Shown here in pieces: positions 52,941 to 62,181 of a stretch of 62,450 nt of DNA. This stretch comes from Spirosoma panaciterrae DSM 21099 (GTDB lineage Bacteria; Bacteroidota; Bacteroidia; Cytophagales; Spirosomataceae): NCBI RefSeq assembly GCF_000374025.1, contig NZ_KB893200.1:1-62450 (forward strand), given 5' to 3'. Every line of letters starts with the position of its first letter. The stretch's first letter is position 1. Below the pieces are notes generated by a model. That model was not told the origin of the DNA, did not search any database, and saw only the letters and a list, made by a program, of their open reading frames with translations. The translations under genes were made by a program, and so were the position numbers.

Positions 52941-54986
52941 CTATTTCAACGCTTTCAGCACCACAGCACCTAGTGGAGGAACGTTCAACTGGATCGATTG
53001 TGGGCGACCATGCCAGGCTTCCTGTTCGGTGGCAATAGGCGTTGCGTTCAGCACACCGCTGCCATGAAACTCCGTTGCGTCGCTATTGAAAATTTCCTTA
53101 TAAGAACCTGCCGCTGGGACACCTATCCGATAGTGAGCACGCGGAATGGGAGTCATATTCAAAACGATCAGTACCGTATCGTCGGGATTGTTCCCTTTCC
53201 GGCAATAGGTAATCACGCTGTTTTCGCGGTCGGTTGTATCGATCCACTCAAAGCCGTCGGCGGAGAAGTTCCGTTCGTACAGAGCAGGTTCGGTTTTATA
53301 AAGCTGATTGAGGGCTTTTACACAGGCGGCCATGCCTTTATGAGGGGCATATTCGAGCAGGTGCCAGTCGAGACTGGTGTCAAACTTCCACTCAGCCGTT
53401 TGACCAAATTCGCCACCCATAAACAGCAATTTGGTGCCCGAGTGCGTAAACATATACGAAAACAGCAAGCGCAAATTGGCAAACCGCTGCCATTCGTCGC
53501 CCGGCATTTTACTCACCAGCGAATGTTTGCCGTACACAACCTCATCGTGCGACAAGGGCAGCATAAAGTTTTCGGTGAAGGCATAAATGGTACTGAACGT
53601 CAGCTCATCCTGGTGGAATTTGCGGTAGCTTGGGTCGCGTTCAAAATACCGAAGCGTATCGTTCATCCAGCCCATCATCCATTTCATACCGAACCCTAAA
53701 CCACCCGTATACACCGGACGCGATACACCCGGGAAGGCAGTCGATTCTTCGGCAATCGTCTGTGTATCCGGAAATTCTTTATAGACTGCTTCATTCAGTT
53801 CCTTAAAGAGCGAAATGGCTTCCAGATTTTCGCGTCCGCCAAACATATTCGGCTCCCATTCGCCCGCATTGCGTGAGTAATCCAGATACAGCATCGATGC
53901 TACGGCATCTACCCGAAGGCCGTCGGCATGGCAACGGTCGAGCCAGAACAGGGCATTACTGAGCAGGAATGAGCGTACTTCGGGCCGGGTGTAGTTGAAT
54001 ACGTAGCTTTTCCAGTCGGGATGGTAGCCTTTCCGCATATCCGGGTGTTCGTACAGATGCGAGCCGTCGAATTCGTACAGCCCATGCGCATCGCCCGGAA
54101 AGTGCGAGGGAACCCAGTCGAGCAGTACACCGATACCCGCCTGATGCAGTCGTTCAATGAGCCGCATAAAATCCTGGGCCGTACCGAATCGGCTGCTGGG
54201 GGCGTAGTACCCCGTGATCTGATACCCCCAGGATGGCGCGTAGGGGTACTGCATAACGGGCATAAACTCCACGTGCGTGAAGCCCATTTCCTGCACATAG
54301 GGAACCAGTGCATCGGCAATTTCACCGTAACTCAGCTCACGGTCGGGATTGCCAGGGTCACGTCGCCAGGAGGATAGGTGCACTTCATAAACCGAAACGG
54401 GTGCGTCGAGTGCGTTTTTTGTATGGCGATTGGCCATCCAGTCCTGATCCTGCCACTCGTAATAAGTATCCCAAACAACCGAAGCGGTTTTGGGGGGGAC
54501 TTCCCACTGGTGGGCGTAGGGGTCGCCTTTTTCCAGCTCACGACCGCTTTCGTGAACGATAAAATATTTATAGGTTTCGCCCCGGCCAATATGCGGAATA
54601 AATACCTCCCAGATGCCCGACGAGTCCCAGCGAACATTCATGGGGTGGCTGCCTTTATCCCAGCCGTTGAAATTGCCAATAACCGCAACATACCGGGCCG
54701 AGGGGGCCCAGACCGCGAAATAGGTGCCCGTTACACCATTATAATCCACTACATGTGAGCCAAATTTCTCATACAGTCGGGTGTGCTTCCCTGACCGAAA
54801 CAAGTAAATATCGAACTCAGTAAAGCGGGAGTAAGGCCCTGTCGAGACGGGTTGTTCGATTTCAACAGGTGGCGTAGGGGCGGCCTGCGCTTTTTTGGGT
54901 TTGGGTGCTTTTGGGGGAATGGGAGTTTCCGGTTGGTTAATGTCGGGTATAGGCGACGAGTCCGTCGAAGTTTTTCGTTTTGCCAT
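52941..54986 (-). CDS. glgB: 1,4-alpha-glucan branching enzyme
   Basis: The 681-residue protein has an unusual Pro/Ala/Lys-rich N-terminal extension of about 50 residues, then a CBM48 domain (about 70-190) and a GH13 catalytic barrel. Conserved residues are Asp360 (GLRVDAVAS), Glu413 (TIAEEST) and the Asp of LSHDEVVYGK. It introduces alpha-1,6 branches into alpha-glucan. It lies downstream of a maltokinase-like gene in the same direction, with 129 bp between. A TTTG/TAAC promoter-like pair lies before it, so it may also have its own start. An intrinsic terminator ends it. Confidence 0.95.
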   Translation of the reverse strand: MAKRKTSTDSSPIPDINQPETPIPPKAPKPKKAQAAPTPPVEIEQPVSTGPYSRFTEFDIYLFRSGKHTRLYEKFGSHVVDYNGVTGTYFAVWAPSARYVAVIGNFNGWDKGSHPMNVRWDSSGIWEVFIPHIGRGETYKYFIVHESGRELEKGDPYAHQWEVPPKTASVVWDTYYEWQDQDWMANRHTKNALDAPVSVYEVHLSSWRRDPGNPDRELSYGEIADALVPYVQEMGFTHVEFMPVMQYPYAPSWGYQITGYYAPSSRFGTAQDFMRLIERLHQAGIGVLLDWVPSHFPGDAHGLYEFDGSHLYEHPDMRKGYHPDWKSYVFNYTRPEVRSFLLSNALFWLDRCHADGLRVDAVASMLYLDYSRNAGEWEPNMFGGRENLEAISLFKELNEAVYKEFPDTQTIAEESTAFPGVSRPVYTGGLGFGMKWMMGWMNDTLRYFERDPSYRKFHQDELTFSTIYAFTENFMLPLSHDEVVYGKHSLVSKMPGDEWQRFANLRLLFSYMFTHSGTKLLFMGGEFGQTAEWKFDTSLDWHLLEYAPHKGMAACVKALNQLYKTEPALYERNFSADGFEWIDTTDRENSVITYCRKGNNPDDTVLIVLNMTPIPRAHYRIGVPAAGSYKEIFNSDATEFHGSGVLNATPIATEQEAWHGRPQSIQLNVPPLGAVVLKALK

Positions 54987-55031
54987 AGGTTAAACCTGAT
55001 AAGCTTCCGTTAGTGAACGTAATCAGAGTCG

Positions 55032-55061
55032 GAAAGTTAGAAAAAAAGTGGGATGCGCAAA
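55032..55061 (-). promoter_or_regulatory. Candidate promoter of glgB
   Basis: On the minus strand: TTTG (55058-55061), 18 bp, TAACTTTC (55032-55039). One mismatch in the -7 element. Confidence 0.4.
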
Positions 55062-55115
55062 GGTCTTGGTTCAGATTGTAAACGATTCAGAGGTCAGCCC
55101 AAAAGACAAGGTGGC

Positions 55116-56795
55116 CTATTCGATCAGTTTCACTTGCAGCAATCCCGTTTGCAGCATGGGCACGTCGTGCACCACATCCCCGTCGCTCAATCGAATTTTT
55201 TCGATCTCACGCACTACGTCGATGATGCCTTTCAGTGGAATTTTCACCCAGGAAGGGCGATAGCTAATTTCATAGCCCAATTCGTAAACGGCTTTTTCGA
55301 GCAGGTAAATCAGGAGCAGGAAATTGATCTCGCTGTTGTTTTTGAACAACGGATGCGGAGTGCCGAATACATCCAGATAGGCATCCAGAAACGTATCGCG
55401 AATGAGGTAAAACCAACGATCCGATACGCGCTGTAAATGGTCGGGTTCAATTCCGGCCGTTTCGGTCGAATTGAAAAGCTTGGCCGAAACCGCGTAGTGA
55501 TACGACCGAATCATACCCGCCACATCTTTCAGCGGAGAGTGTTTGATCTTACGCTCGGCAATGGTGCTTTCGGGTTCACCTTCAAAGTCGATCATCACAA
55601 AATCGGACCCGGTCTGGCTGTTGGTGACAGCCAGTACCTGCCCCAAATGGTAATCGCCATGAATACGGATGCGCAGCGAGTGAAGCGGTCGGGTACGGAA
55701 GTCGGCAATGAAGGTATCGATCATTTCCTTGGCTTCCATAAACACCCAGGCCAGCCGTTGGGCCTGTGGGTCGAGTTTGGTGTAGTTGTCGATCAGGAGG
55801 GTGTACCGACGTTCGAGCAGGTCTTCGAATCGCTTGATAAGAAACTGGCGGTATTCATCCGTAAAGGGTTCGGGCGCAAAGGCAGGATCGGCTCCTGGTT
55901 TGTAAAGCGCACAGTGGAGTTCGCCCGTTCGTCGGCCCAGCAGTTCTACTTTATCGAACACATCTTCCCGAATGGCAAACATCCGGTTCGGTACGCCATA
56001 CAGGAAATCATTCAGGTAGTCGCCGGTTTGCATCCACGAATCCTTATCGTTCGGAACCATGCGTTGCACCATACCGAGCGTAACGTCGGGGCGGCCGGGT
56101 TGTTGCCAGATGATGCTGCCGCCAAAGGCCGGAATGTTCGGAAAATTGCTTTCGTCCGTCAGAAACGCGACCATATCCACTTCAGGGTTCGTTTCCTCAA
56201 AAAGTTTGCGATACAGTTTCAGGAAGTATTTATCCCCAAACGTCATGGCCGAATTGCTTGAGTCGACGGGTAACACACGCGAGCGAAGGGTATCGTCGCC
56301 CTCGTCCAGCCCTTTACCCCGGTGAAAGCTTACCTGCCCAACAGGCTGAGGAATGGTCTGATTCTGGTAAATGGACGCAAACAATACCTGCCGGAACCGT
56401 TCATCGTAAATAGCATCGATTAACTGCCCTGATTGTCCGTTTAGCGTGATCTCCCCCACACGGCCTTTTTCGGGTATATCGGCGAGCTGCACGGCGAGTT
56501 GTGGGACAGACTGATCGGGGATAAAGGAAAGCGGAAGCAGGTAATTTTCGGGCACACCATCGGCATACATAGCTTCCAGAATCAGCAGGTACGCCACATC
56601 ACCATCGGCGAGCGGAAGGGTGTGAAGGGTTTTTACGGAAAATCCGGTTTGGGGCCGGGCTTTCCCCGCAAACCATCGGCAGGTGTTCACATAGGGAGGC
56701 AGTACCGTTTGGGCCAGCGTCGACCAGAAATCTGCGTCAGAAACCGTTTCAGACCAACTGGTCGGGGTGCTTATGGGGTTTTGCATACTCATCAT
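55116..56795 (-). CDS. Maltokinase-like protein (trehalose synthase-associated kinase family)
   Basis: The 559-residue protein matches maltokinases of the treS-mak type. Residues about 30-120 resemble the N-terminal cap region, with WFAGKARPQTGF typical of the family. A protein-kinase-like fold follows, with LRIRIHGDYHLGQVL (catalytic loop) and FVMIDFEGEPES (metal-binding DFE). The enzyme phosphorylates maltose to maltose-1-phosphate in the GlgE pathway, with TreS and GlgB as partners. The glgB gene is downstream; treS and glgE are not in the window. It is the first of the two genes in this direction. Confidence 0.85.
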   Translation of the reverse strand: MMSMQNPISTPTSWSETVSDADFWSTLAQTVLPPYVNTCRWFAGKARPQTGFSVKTLHTLPLADGDVAYLLILEAMYADGVPENYLLPLSFIPDQSVPQLAVQLADIPEKGRVGEITLNGQSGQLIDAIYDERFRQVLFASIYQNQTIPQPVGQVSFHRGKGLDEGDDTLRSRVLPVDSSNSAMTFGDKYFLKLYRKLFEETNPEVDMVAFLTDESNFPNIPAFGGSIIWQQPGRPDVTLGMVQRMVPNDKDSWMQTGDYLNDFLYGVPNRMFAIREDVFDKVELLGRRTGELHCALYKPGADPAFAPEPFTDEYRQFLIKRFEDLLERRYTLLIDNYTKLDPQAQRLAWVFMEAKEMIDTFIADFRTRPLHSLRIRIHGDYHLGQVLAVTNSQTGSDFVMIDFEGEPESTIAERKIKHSPLKDVAGMIRSYHYAVSAKLFNSTETAGIEPDHLQRVSDRWFYLIRDTFLDAYLDVFGTPHPLFKNNSEINFLLLIYLLEKAVYELGYEISYRPSWVKIPLKGIIDVVREIEKIRLSDGDVVHDVPMLQTGLLQVKLIE

Positions 56796-57014
56796 AGGTA
56801 GGTCTACATCGCGTTTGCCAGGCCAGCAGCCTAGTGGTAGAAAACGTTATGAGTCAAAAATTTCTTGAATATAGAATAAATTGGAGGATGATACCTACAG
56901 AATGCCCACGCATTGAATCCGTATTATCTAAAGCCTACAAACGGGTGTATTGTTAGAAAATGGCACCCTGATTGTTTTATTAGCGATAATTGATTTTAAC
57001 CGTTTTACTGATGT

Positions 57015-58022
57015 ATGAAAACGAGCCGGTTGGTTTTTGCAGGCTTTTTATTGATTTCGCTGACGCTAAACGCACAGGTGAATCCGGCTCGGGAAGTCAG
57101 AACCAATGTACCGCTGGATTCCATTCGGCTGAGTGATCCCGCTATTCTGGCCGATCGCCAAACCAAAATGTACTACATGACGGGAACCGGAGGCTTGCTT
57201 TGGAAAAGTAGAAATCTGAAGCTTTGGGATGGGCCTTATAAGGTTACCCAAACCGACCCGAACTCCTGGATGGGACCTAATCCAATGATCTGGGCTGCCG
57301 AACTTCACCCGTATCAGAACAAGTACTATTATTTTGCTACGTTCACCAACCGGGCCGTCAGGATTGATACCGTAAAAGGCAGGGCTATTGAACGACGGGC
57401 CTGCCATGTGCTGGTCAGCGACAAACCCGATGGGCCGTATGTGCCCATGCAGGATGCTACCTATCTGCCTGCCAGCATGCCTACGCTTGACGGGACGCTA
57501 TGGGTCGATAAAAACAGGAAACCCTATCTGGTGTATTGCTATGAATGGTTACAGAACCTGAATGGGACTATCGAAAAGATTGAACTAAAGCCCGATTTAA
57601 GCGGGACTGTTGGCAAAAGTGAGGTATTGTTTCGGGCCAGCGATTCGCCCTGGAGCCGGGAGAAAGATGAAAACGGCAACGACAAACCAAATAAAGTAAC
57701 CGACGGCCCTTACCTGTTCCAGACCCAAACCGGGCGACTGGGCATGATCTGGACCAGTTGGATTTATGACGTGTATACCCAAGGGGTAGCTTATTCGGCA
57801 AGTGGTACGCTGGATGGCCCCTGGGTACAGGAAAAAGACCCCATCACTCCCCCTAACTACGGGCATGGCATGTTGTTCCATACGCTGGAGGGCAAACTAC
57901 TCCTGTCTATGCACAGTCATAAAAGCGTAAACGGTCGGACGATCCGGGTGCCTCATCTGTTCGAAGCCGATCTGTCGGGTGATAAACTGGTCATTGGCAA
58001 GCCCTATCTGCCAGCAGACTAG
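57015..58022 (+). CDS. Secreted GH43-like glycoside hydrolase
   Basis: The 335-residue protein has a signal peptide (MKTSRLVFAGFLLISLTLNA). The five-blade beta-propeller pattern of GH43 is suggested by IRLSDPAILADRQTK (catalytic Asp near residue 40), MIWAAELHPYQNKYYYFATF and TLDGTLWVDKNRKPYLVYCYEW. A Glu later in the chain is expected to be the acid, but I could not place it with certainty. GH43 enzymes release arabinose, xylose or galactose residues from plant polysaccharides. It is divergent from the maltokinase gene. Confidence 0.78.
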   Translation: MKTSRLVFAGFLLISLTLNAQVNPAREVRTNVPLDSIRLSDPAILADRQTKMYYMTGTGGLLWKSRNLKLWDGPYKVTQTDPNSWMGPNPMIWAAELHPYQNKYYYFATFTNRAVRIDTVKGRAIERRACHVLVSDKPDGPYVPMQDATYLPASMPTLDGTLWVDKNRKPYLVYCYEWLQNLNGTIEKIELKPDLSGTVGKSEVLFRASDSPWSREKDENGNDKPNKVTDGPYLFQTQTGRLGMIWTSWIYDVYTQGVAYSASGTLDGPWVQEKDPITPPNYGHGMLFHTLEGKLLLSMHSHKSVNGRTIRVPHLFEADLSGDKLVIGKPYLPAD

Positions 58023-58152
58023 GGGTATTTTGTTCATTCGCTATGGCAACGGCTGCCGTCTGACAGGTGTTTCGCAGAGGCTGGCGAACACCTTTATCGA
58101 CTTTGCGGTTAGAACGGATAGACTAAGTAATTCTCTCTACTTTTCACGACAA

Positions 58153-59727
58153 ATGATCGAACAGGTTACGTTTTATCTGGGAATGGTGCTGGTGATGGTA
58201 TTTCTGATCATTCTGGCTCAGCGAATACAAGTTGCCTATCCGGTATTGCTGGTTTTGGCAGGGCTGATCATCAGCCTGATTCCGGGTATCCCGGTTCTCA
58301 ACATGGACCCGGAGTTGATCTTTATCATCTTTTTGCCTCCGCTATTGTACGAAGCCGCCTGGTCGGCATCATGGAAAGAGCTTTGGAAATGGCGACGTAT
58401 TATTCTTTCGTTTGCCATTCTGGTTGTTTTTGTAACGGCTTTCAGTGTATCGCTCATCGCCTATCACTTTATTCCTGGCTTTACCCTGGCGCTGGGCTTT
58501 TTGCTGGGTGGGATCGTGTCGCCCCCGGATGCGGTCAGCGCAGGAGCCATTATGAAATTTGTAAAGGTACCCAAGCGTCTGTCGTCCATTCTGGAGGGCG
58601 AAAGCCTGCTCAATGATGCCTCTTCGCTGATTATCTTTCAGTTTGCGGTGATTGCTGTCTCGACCGGGAAATTTGTTGTGCAGGATGCCCTGCTCACATT
58701 TTTATGGATGGTGTTTGGAGGGGTAGGCATCGGCCTGCTGGTCGCATGGCTGCTGATGAAGGTCCATAAGCTGCTTCCCGATCATGTCGATATTCATCAG
58801 GTGCTGTCTATTCTTGGTCCGTATGCCATGTACATAGCTGCCGAAGAAGCGCACAGTTCGGGGGTGCTGGCAACAGTGGGCGGAGGATTGCTGATGTCGT
58901 ACCACCGATTTAGTTTCTTAAATGGTCAGACCCGCATACGGGGCTACAATTTCTGGAGTACGGTTTCTTTCATTCTGAACGGACTGGTGTTTGTACTGAT
59001 TGGGCTGGACCTGCCCCAAATTGTTTCCGGGCTGGGAAAAACCAGCCTTGGCGAAGCCATTGGGTATGGAGTGCTCATTACCGTAACCTTAGTGGTGGTT
59101 CGGATATTATCTTGCTACGGGGCTGTGATTACCACTCTTATTATGCGGAACTTCATTACCGTGGCCGACACGAGTAATCCAGGCTGGAAAACGCCCCTGC
59201 TCTTGGGCTGGACAGGTATGCGGGGTGTGGTCTCGCTGGCTGCTGCTTTATCCATTCCCATCCGTCTTGCCAATGGTACACCGTTCCCACAGCGAGATCT
59301 TATTCTGTTCATTACGTTTGTTGTGATTTTTCTGACGCTTGTTGTTCAGGGACTTACGTTGCCTTTTTTTATTCGACGATTTGGGTTTGCCGAGCAGGAT
59401 TATACCAAGCCCGAAGAGAAAGTTGATGCCTTTATTGAAAAAGAATTTGCCGCACTGGCCCTGCAATACATGCGCGAAAACCTGAGTGAGGCCGAACTGG
59501 CCCAGCCCGTTTATCAGAAACTGATGAAAGCCAGCGCTTACCGCCTGTCTTCCGATGGGGCATCCGCTTTTAGTGAGCCTATTAAAGAGCTATATCGGCA
59601 CATTCTGAACCGGCAACGGAAATGGCTGGTCGAAAAAAACCGAACGACCATGACCCTCGATGAAGACATTGTCCGCAAGCATCTGTATTACCTGGATCAT
59701 GAGGAGGAGCGACTGCTTTTGCGTTGA
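58153..59727 (+). CDS. CPA1-family sodium/proton antiporter
   Basis: Starting at the ATG at 58153 gives 524 residues. The earlier in-frame ATG at 57979 lies inside the preceding gene and adds 58 residues without membrane character. About twelve transmembrane helices are followed by a cytoplasmic tail of about 100 residues (the part after FIRRFGFAEQD). Conserved family motifs are LPPLLYEAAW, SPPDAVSAGAIM and LEGESLLNDASSLIIF. It exchanges sodium (or potassium) for protons and helps pH and salt balance. It is transcribed alone. Confidence 0.93.
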   Translation: MIEQVTFYLGMVLVMVFLIILAQRIQVAYPVLLVLAGLIISLIPGIPVLNMDPELIFIIFLPPLLYEAAWSASWKELWKWRRIILSFAILVVFVTAFSVSLIAYHFIPGFTLALGFLLGGIVSPPDAVSAGAIMKFVKVPKRLSSILEGESLLNDASSLIIFQFAVIAVSTGKFVVQDALLTFLWMVFGGVGIGLLVAWLLMKVHKLLPDHVDIHQVLSILGPYAMYIAAEEAHSSGVLATVGGGLLMSYHRFSFLNGQTRIRGYNFWSTVSFILNGLVFVLIGLDLPQIVSGLGKTSLGEAIGYGVLITVTLVVVRILSCYGAVITTLIMRNFITVADTSNPGWKTPLLLGWTGMRGVVSLAAALSIPIRLANGTPFPQRDLILFITFVVIFLTLVVQGLTLPFFIRRFGFAEQDYTKPEEKVDAFIEKEFAALALQYMRENLSEAELAQPVYQKLMKASAYRLSSDGASAFSEPIKELYRHILNRQRKWLVEKNRTTMTLDEDIVRKHLYYLDHEEERLLLR

Positions 59728-59737
59728 TGGCAATCGT

Positions 59738-60324
59738 TTAGCTGACGACCGCATCCTTATTATCTTTCGTTTTATAGTCAATTGGCGACATATCCGTAAT
59801 TTTTCGGAAGACTTCCCGAAACGCCTTGACATCCGAATAGCCCACCTCATACATACCCTCATTGACGGCTTTTCGCGTGGATTCGCGTGCTTTTTTGGCC
59901 GATTCAATTTTGACCCGTTGTGGATAGTCAACAGGTGTATTGCCCGTTGCTTTAATAAAGCGTCGGTCAAAGTTTTGTCGGCCTACGGCGAATAGACTGG
60001 AGAGATACTCTATGGCTATGTTTTCCTGCCGATTGCTTTTAAATCAACAGGTTCAGAAATGAATAGGCTCCTGCGTTCGTATAAATCCCTTTTTCGTTCG
60101 GAATCAGTTTGTCGGGTTGAAGCTTCACCCTGGGAAACGCCTGCCGGAACGTGTCAGCAGCCGCCCAATGAGCAGAGCACGTTTTACCGTTAAAACGATG
60201 GTGAATAAGTCGGTTCGGCCAACGGCCTTCCAGTAAGCGTTGCCTCGGTGAACAGTTCGTAGGCAACAACAATACTACTCAGGTTATTCTGCCCGTCGGG
60301 CACAACTAGGGTAATGTGTTTAAG
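59738..60324 (-). pseudogene. Decayed DJ-1/PfpI-AraC (GlxA-like) transcriptional regulator
   Basis: Fragments of one family appear in several frames on the minus strand. The N-terminal part is KHITLVVPDGQNNLSSIVVA, with its start codon position reading CTT where ATG is expected. After a frameshift comes NAYWKAVGRTDLFTIVLT. After another shift and a deletion comes CSAHWAAADTFRQAFPRVKL to SFLNLLI and a stop. The last piece is the AraC helix-turn-helix, AVGRQNFDRRFIKATGNTPV onward, ending in a normal stop at 59738. At least two frameshifts and two internal deletions make it non-functional. It is divergent from the SRPBCC gene. Confidence 0.8.
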
Positions 60325-60415
60325 GCATTTTTACCGCAAAAATACCTGAGATAAATGTCCAGATCAACCCGTTACAAAGTCTATTTTACCCCCTCTTATT
60401 CCACAAGCTGGCCAC

Positions 60416-60423
60416 TAGCTTTG
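60416..60423 (+). promoter_or_regulatory. Candidate -7 element of the SRPBCC gene
   Basis: TAGCTTTG, a perfect TAnnTTTG match about 42 bp before the ATG at 60465. No -33 TTTG is clear. Confidence 0.45.
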
Positions 60424-60464
60424 CCAACTCATTTCTTCCAATTACATCTAAAAACAACAAGACA

Positions 60465-60923
60465 ATGACTTCTTCTGATTTTACAGTTACCCTCCTTGTC
60501 GACCAGGTCCCGGAAATTGTGTTTGCTGCTGTCAATGACGTAGCGGGTTGGTGGACAGAAAATGTAGAAGGCGACTCGCATCATCTAAACGATGTATTTG
60601 AAGTGCGTTTCGACGATGTCCATTATTCCCGCCAGCAACTCGTCGAGTTTATGCCGGCCCAAAAAGTTGTGTGGCTCGTTACCGATAGCCGACTCAGTTT
60701 CATCAGCGACAAAAGCGAGTGGACGGGAACCCGTATTGTATTTAATATCACCCAGAAAGACGGACCGACGGAGCTTCGCTTTACGCATGAAGGATTGAAA
60801 CCCGAGATCGAATGCTATGGCGCATGTTCGAATGCCTGGGGTGGTTACATCCGAAACAGTCTGTTCAATCTGATCACTACAGGGCAGGGACAACCAGACC
60901 GAAAGGTAGAAACGAAATTCTAG
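60465..60923 (+). CDS. SRPBCC-domain (AHSA1-like) protein
   Basis: A 152-residue START/Bet v1-like (SRPBCC) protein: FTVTLLVDQVPEIVFAAVND at the N-terminus, GWWTENVEGDSHHLNDVFEV after it, and TELRFTHEGLKPEIECYGAC followed by SNAWGGYIRNSLFNLITTG at the C-terminus. Such proteins bind hydrophobic ligands or stimulate Hsp90; the specific role is unknown. Genes of this type are often adjacent to a regulator, and the neighbour here is the decayed DJ-1/AraC gene. The SRPBCC gene itself looks intact. Confidence 0.88.
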   Translation: MTSSDFTVTLLVDQVPEIVFAAVNDVAGWWTENVEGDSHHLNDVFEVRFDDVHYSRQQLVEFMPAQKVVWLVTDSRLSFISDKSEWTGTRIVFNITQKDGPTELRFTHEGLKPEIECYGACSNAWGGYIRNSLFNLITTGQGQPDRKVETKF

Positions 60924-61110
60924 CCATAAAGACGGGAACGCCTGGTTTAGTACCGAAAAAGGTTTACTGACTGAACCAAAGCTGAGGGAGCTAATGGGTA
61001 TCTAACAATCTGCCAGCAATCATTCTATAGTTTGCGTTGCGAATTATTGGCAAAACCAATAATTTAACGGAATAAACAGATGATAATCTGGCTCCTAAAT
61101 AGGAGCTGCT

Positions 61111-61400
61111 ATGTTGACGGGCAGAATTGCACTTATTACGGGAGTGAGTCGGGAAAAGGGGTTGGGCTATGAAACGGCTAAGCAACGGAAAGCGCTGGGT
61201 TGTTACCGCAAGAGACGATGATAAAGTCAGGACGCTGGCCGACCCAATCGATGCTATCGCCAAACCGTTAGAGGTTACCAGTGATGCGTCGGTGCTGCCA
61301 TAGCCCGTGAACTAAACAATGAATTTAGTAAGCTGGATGTACAGATAAACCATACCAGGGGCTTTTTCAGAGACGGCCAGCCGGTGGGTTGGTAATAGAA
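61111..61400 (+). pseudogene. Decayed short-chain dehydrogenase
   Basis: The sequence starts with an intact SDR N-terminus (ATG at 61111, GRIALITGVSREKGLGYETA) but breaks into three frames. After the first shift it reads VVTARDDDKVRTLADPIDAI to VTSDASV. After the second it reads AAIARELNNEFSKLDVQINH, then stops. The NNAG motif and the catalytic Tyr/Lys are missing. It lies between the SRPBCC gene and the DUF3267 gene. Confidence 0.7.
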
Positions 61401-61443
61401 TTCAGCTGTTGGTGCTGGCTGGAGCGAAGCAGAACGTATAACT

Positions 61444-62061
61444 ATGAACGTGAAACCACAGGATTTGCCTTCGTTAGGGTATCGCATGGACCATGAACTT
61501 GACCACAGCGAACTGGTGCCCTTTGTGAAAACGAATTTGAGCAAACTAAACCCGGTTTCTGTTTTTTACTGGGCGTTTAACATCGTGATGGGTGGGGTGC
61601 TGCTTTATTTTCTGGTTCAGGAAAAGCGGCTACCCCTGTTTGATGCGATCACAAAGTTTTGTTCAGGGGCGCTCGTCTTCTTCGTTATTTTACTGCCGGT
61701 TCATGAGCTGATACACGGTTTCGTTTACAAGCTGGCTGGTGCGCCGAACGTGCAGTTTACGGCACACTGGCGAACACTTGTGTTTTATTGTTTAGCTGAC
61801 AACTTTGTTACGGATACCAAATCGTTTTTAATGGTTGCTCTAAGCCCCTTTCTGATAATCAATGCCATGTTGATTGTGCTCCTGTTTTTTGCATCGCCTG
61901 CCCTGTTTTATGTACTGTTTGGCGCCCTATTTTTGCATACGGGGGGCTGCTTCGGCGACTTTGGCCTGGTAAGCTATTTTTATACCCACAGGCAAAACCA
62001 TCCGGTAACGTATGACGATGCCCAGGCAAAAAAATCGTATTTTCTGTTGAGGTCTGCTTAA
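61444..62061 (+). CDS. DUF3267-family integral membrane zinc-peptidase-like protein
   Basis: The 205-residue protein has four to five hydrophobic helices and the motif HELIHGFVYKLAGAPNVQF (HExxH in the first part). This is the DUF3267 family, predicted to be membrane zincin peptidases. A later HTGGCFGDFGLVSY could supply a third ligand. The substrate is unknown. It follows the SDR remnant and precedes a repeat hairpin. Confidence 0.8.
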   Translation: MNVKPQDLPSLGYRMDHELDHSELVPFVKTNLSKLNPVSVFYWAFNIVMGGVLLYFLVQEKRLPLFDAITKFCSGALVFFVILLPVHELIHGFVYKLAGAPNVQFTAHWRTLVFYCLADNFVTDTKSFLMVALSPFLIINAMLIVLLFFASPALFYVLFGALFLHTGGCFGDFGLVSYFYTHRQNHPVTYDDAQAKKSYFLLRSA

Positions 62062-62097
62062 ATTACAATGTAAGTCATGCGCCTAAGTGTTTTTCTG

Positions 62098-62175
62098 TCA
62101 TTCCGACGAAGGAGGAATCTTCGGATAAATCTGGCTCTTCTTACTCACTCGAAGATTCCTCCTTCGTCGGAATGA
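62098..62175. repeat. Dispersed hairpin repeat next to the IS110 gene
   Basis: Perfect 26-bp arms (62098-62123 and 62150-62175) around a 26-nt loop. The arm motif TTCCGACGAAGGAGGAATCT is widespread in Bacteroidota intergenic DNA (general knowledge). It lies between the DUF3267 stop and the IS110 3' end and may terminate both. Confidence 0.7.
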
Positions 62176-62181
62176 ACTGTG

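Noticed and set aside
52998..53699. 233-aa plus-strand frame opposite glgB
   Set aside because: Antisense shadow of a canonical branching enzyme; no domain or start context.
55437..56261. 274-aa plus-strand frame opposite the maltokinase-like gene
   Set aside because: No recognisable domain; covers a conserved kinase-like gene on the other strand.
59590..59970. 126-aa minus-strand frame at the end of the antiporter gene
   Set aside because: It is in a different frame from the AraC helix-turn-helix remnant, which is the meaningful reading of this stretch.
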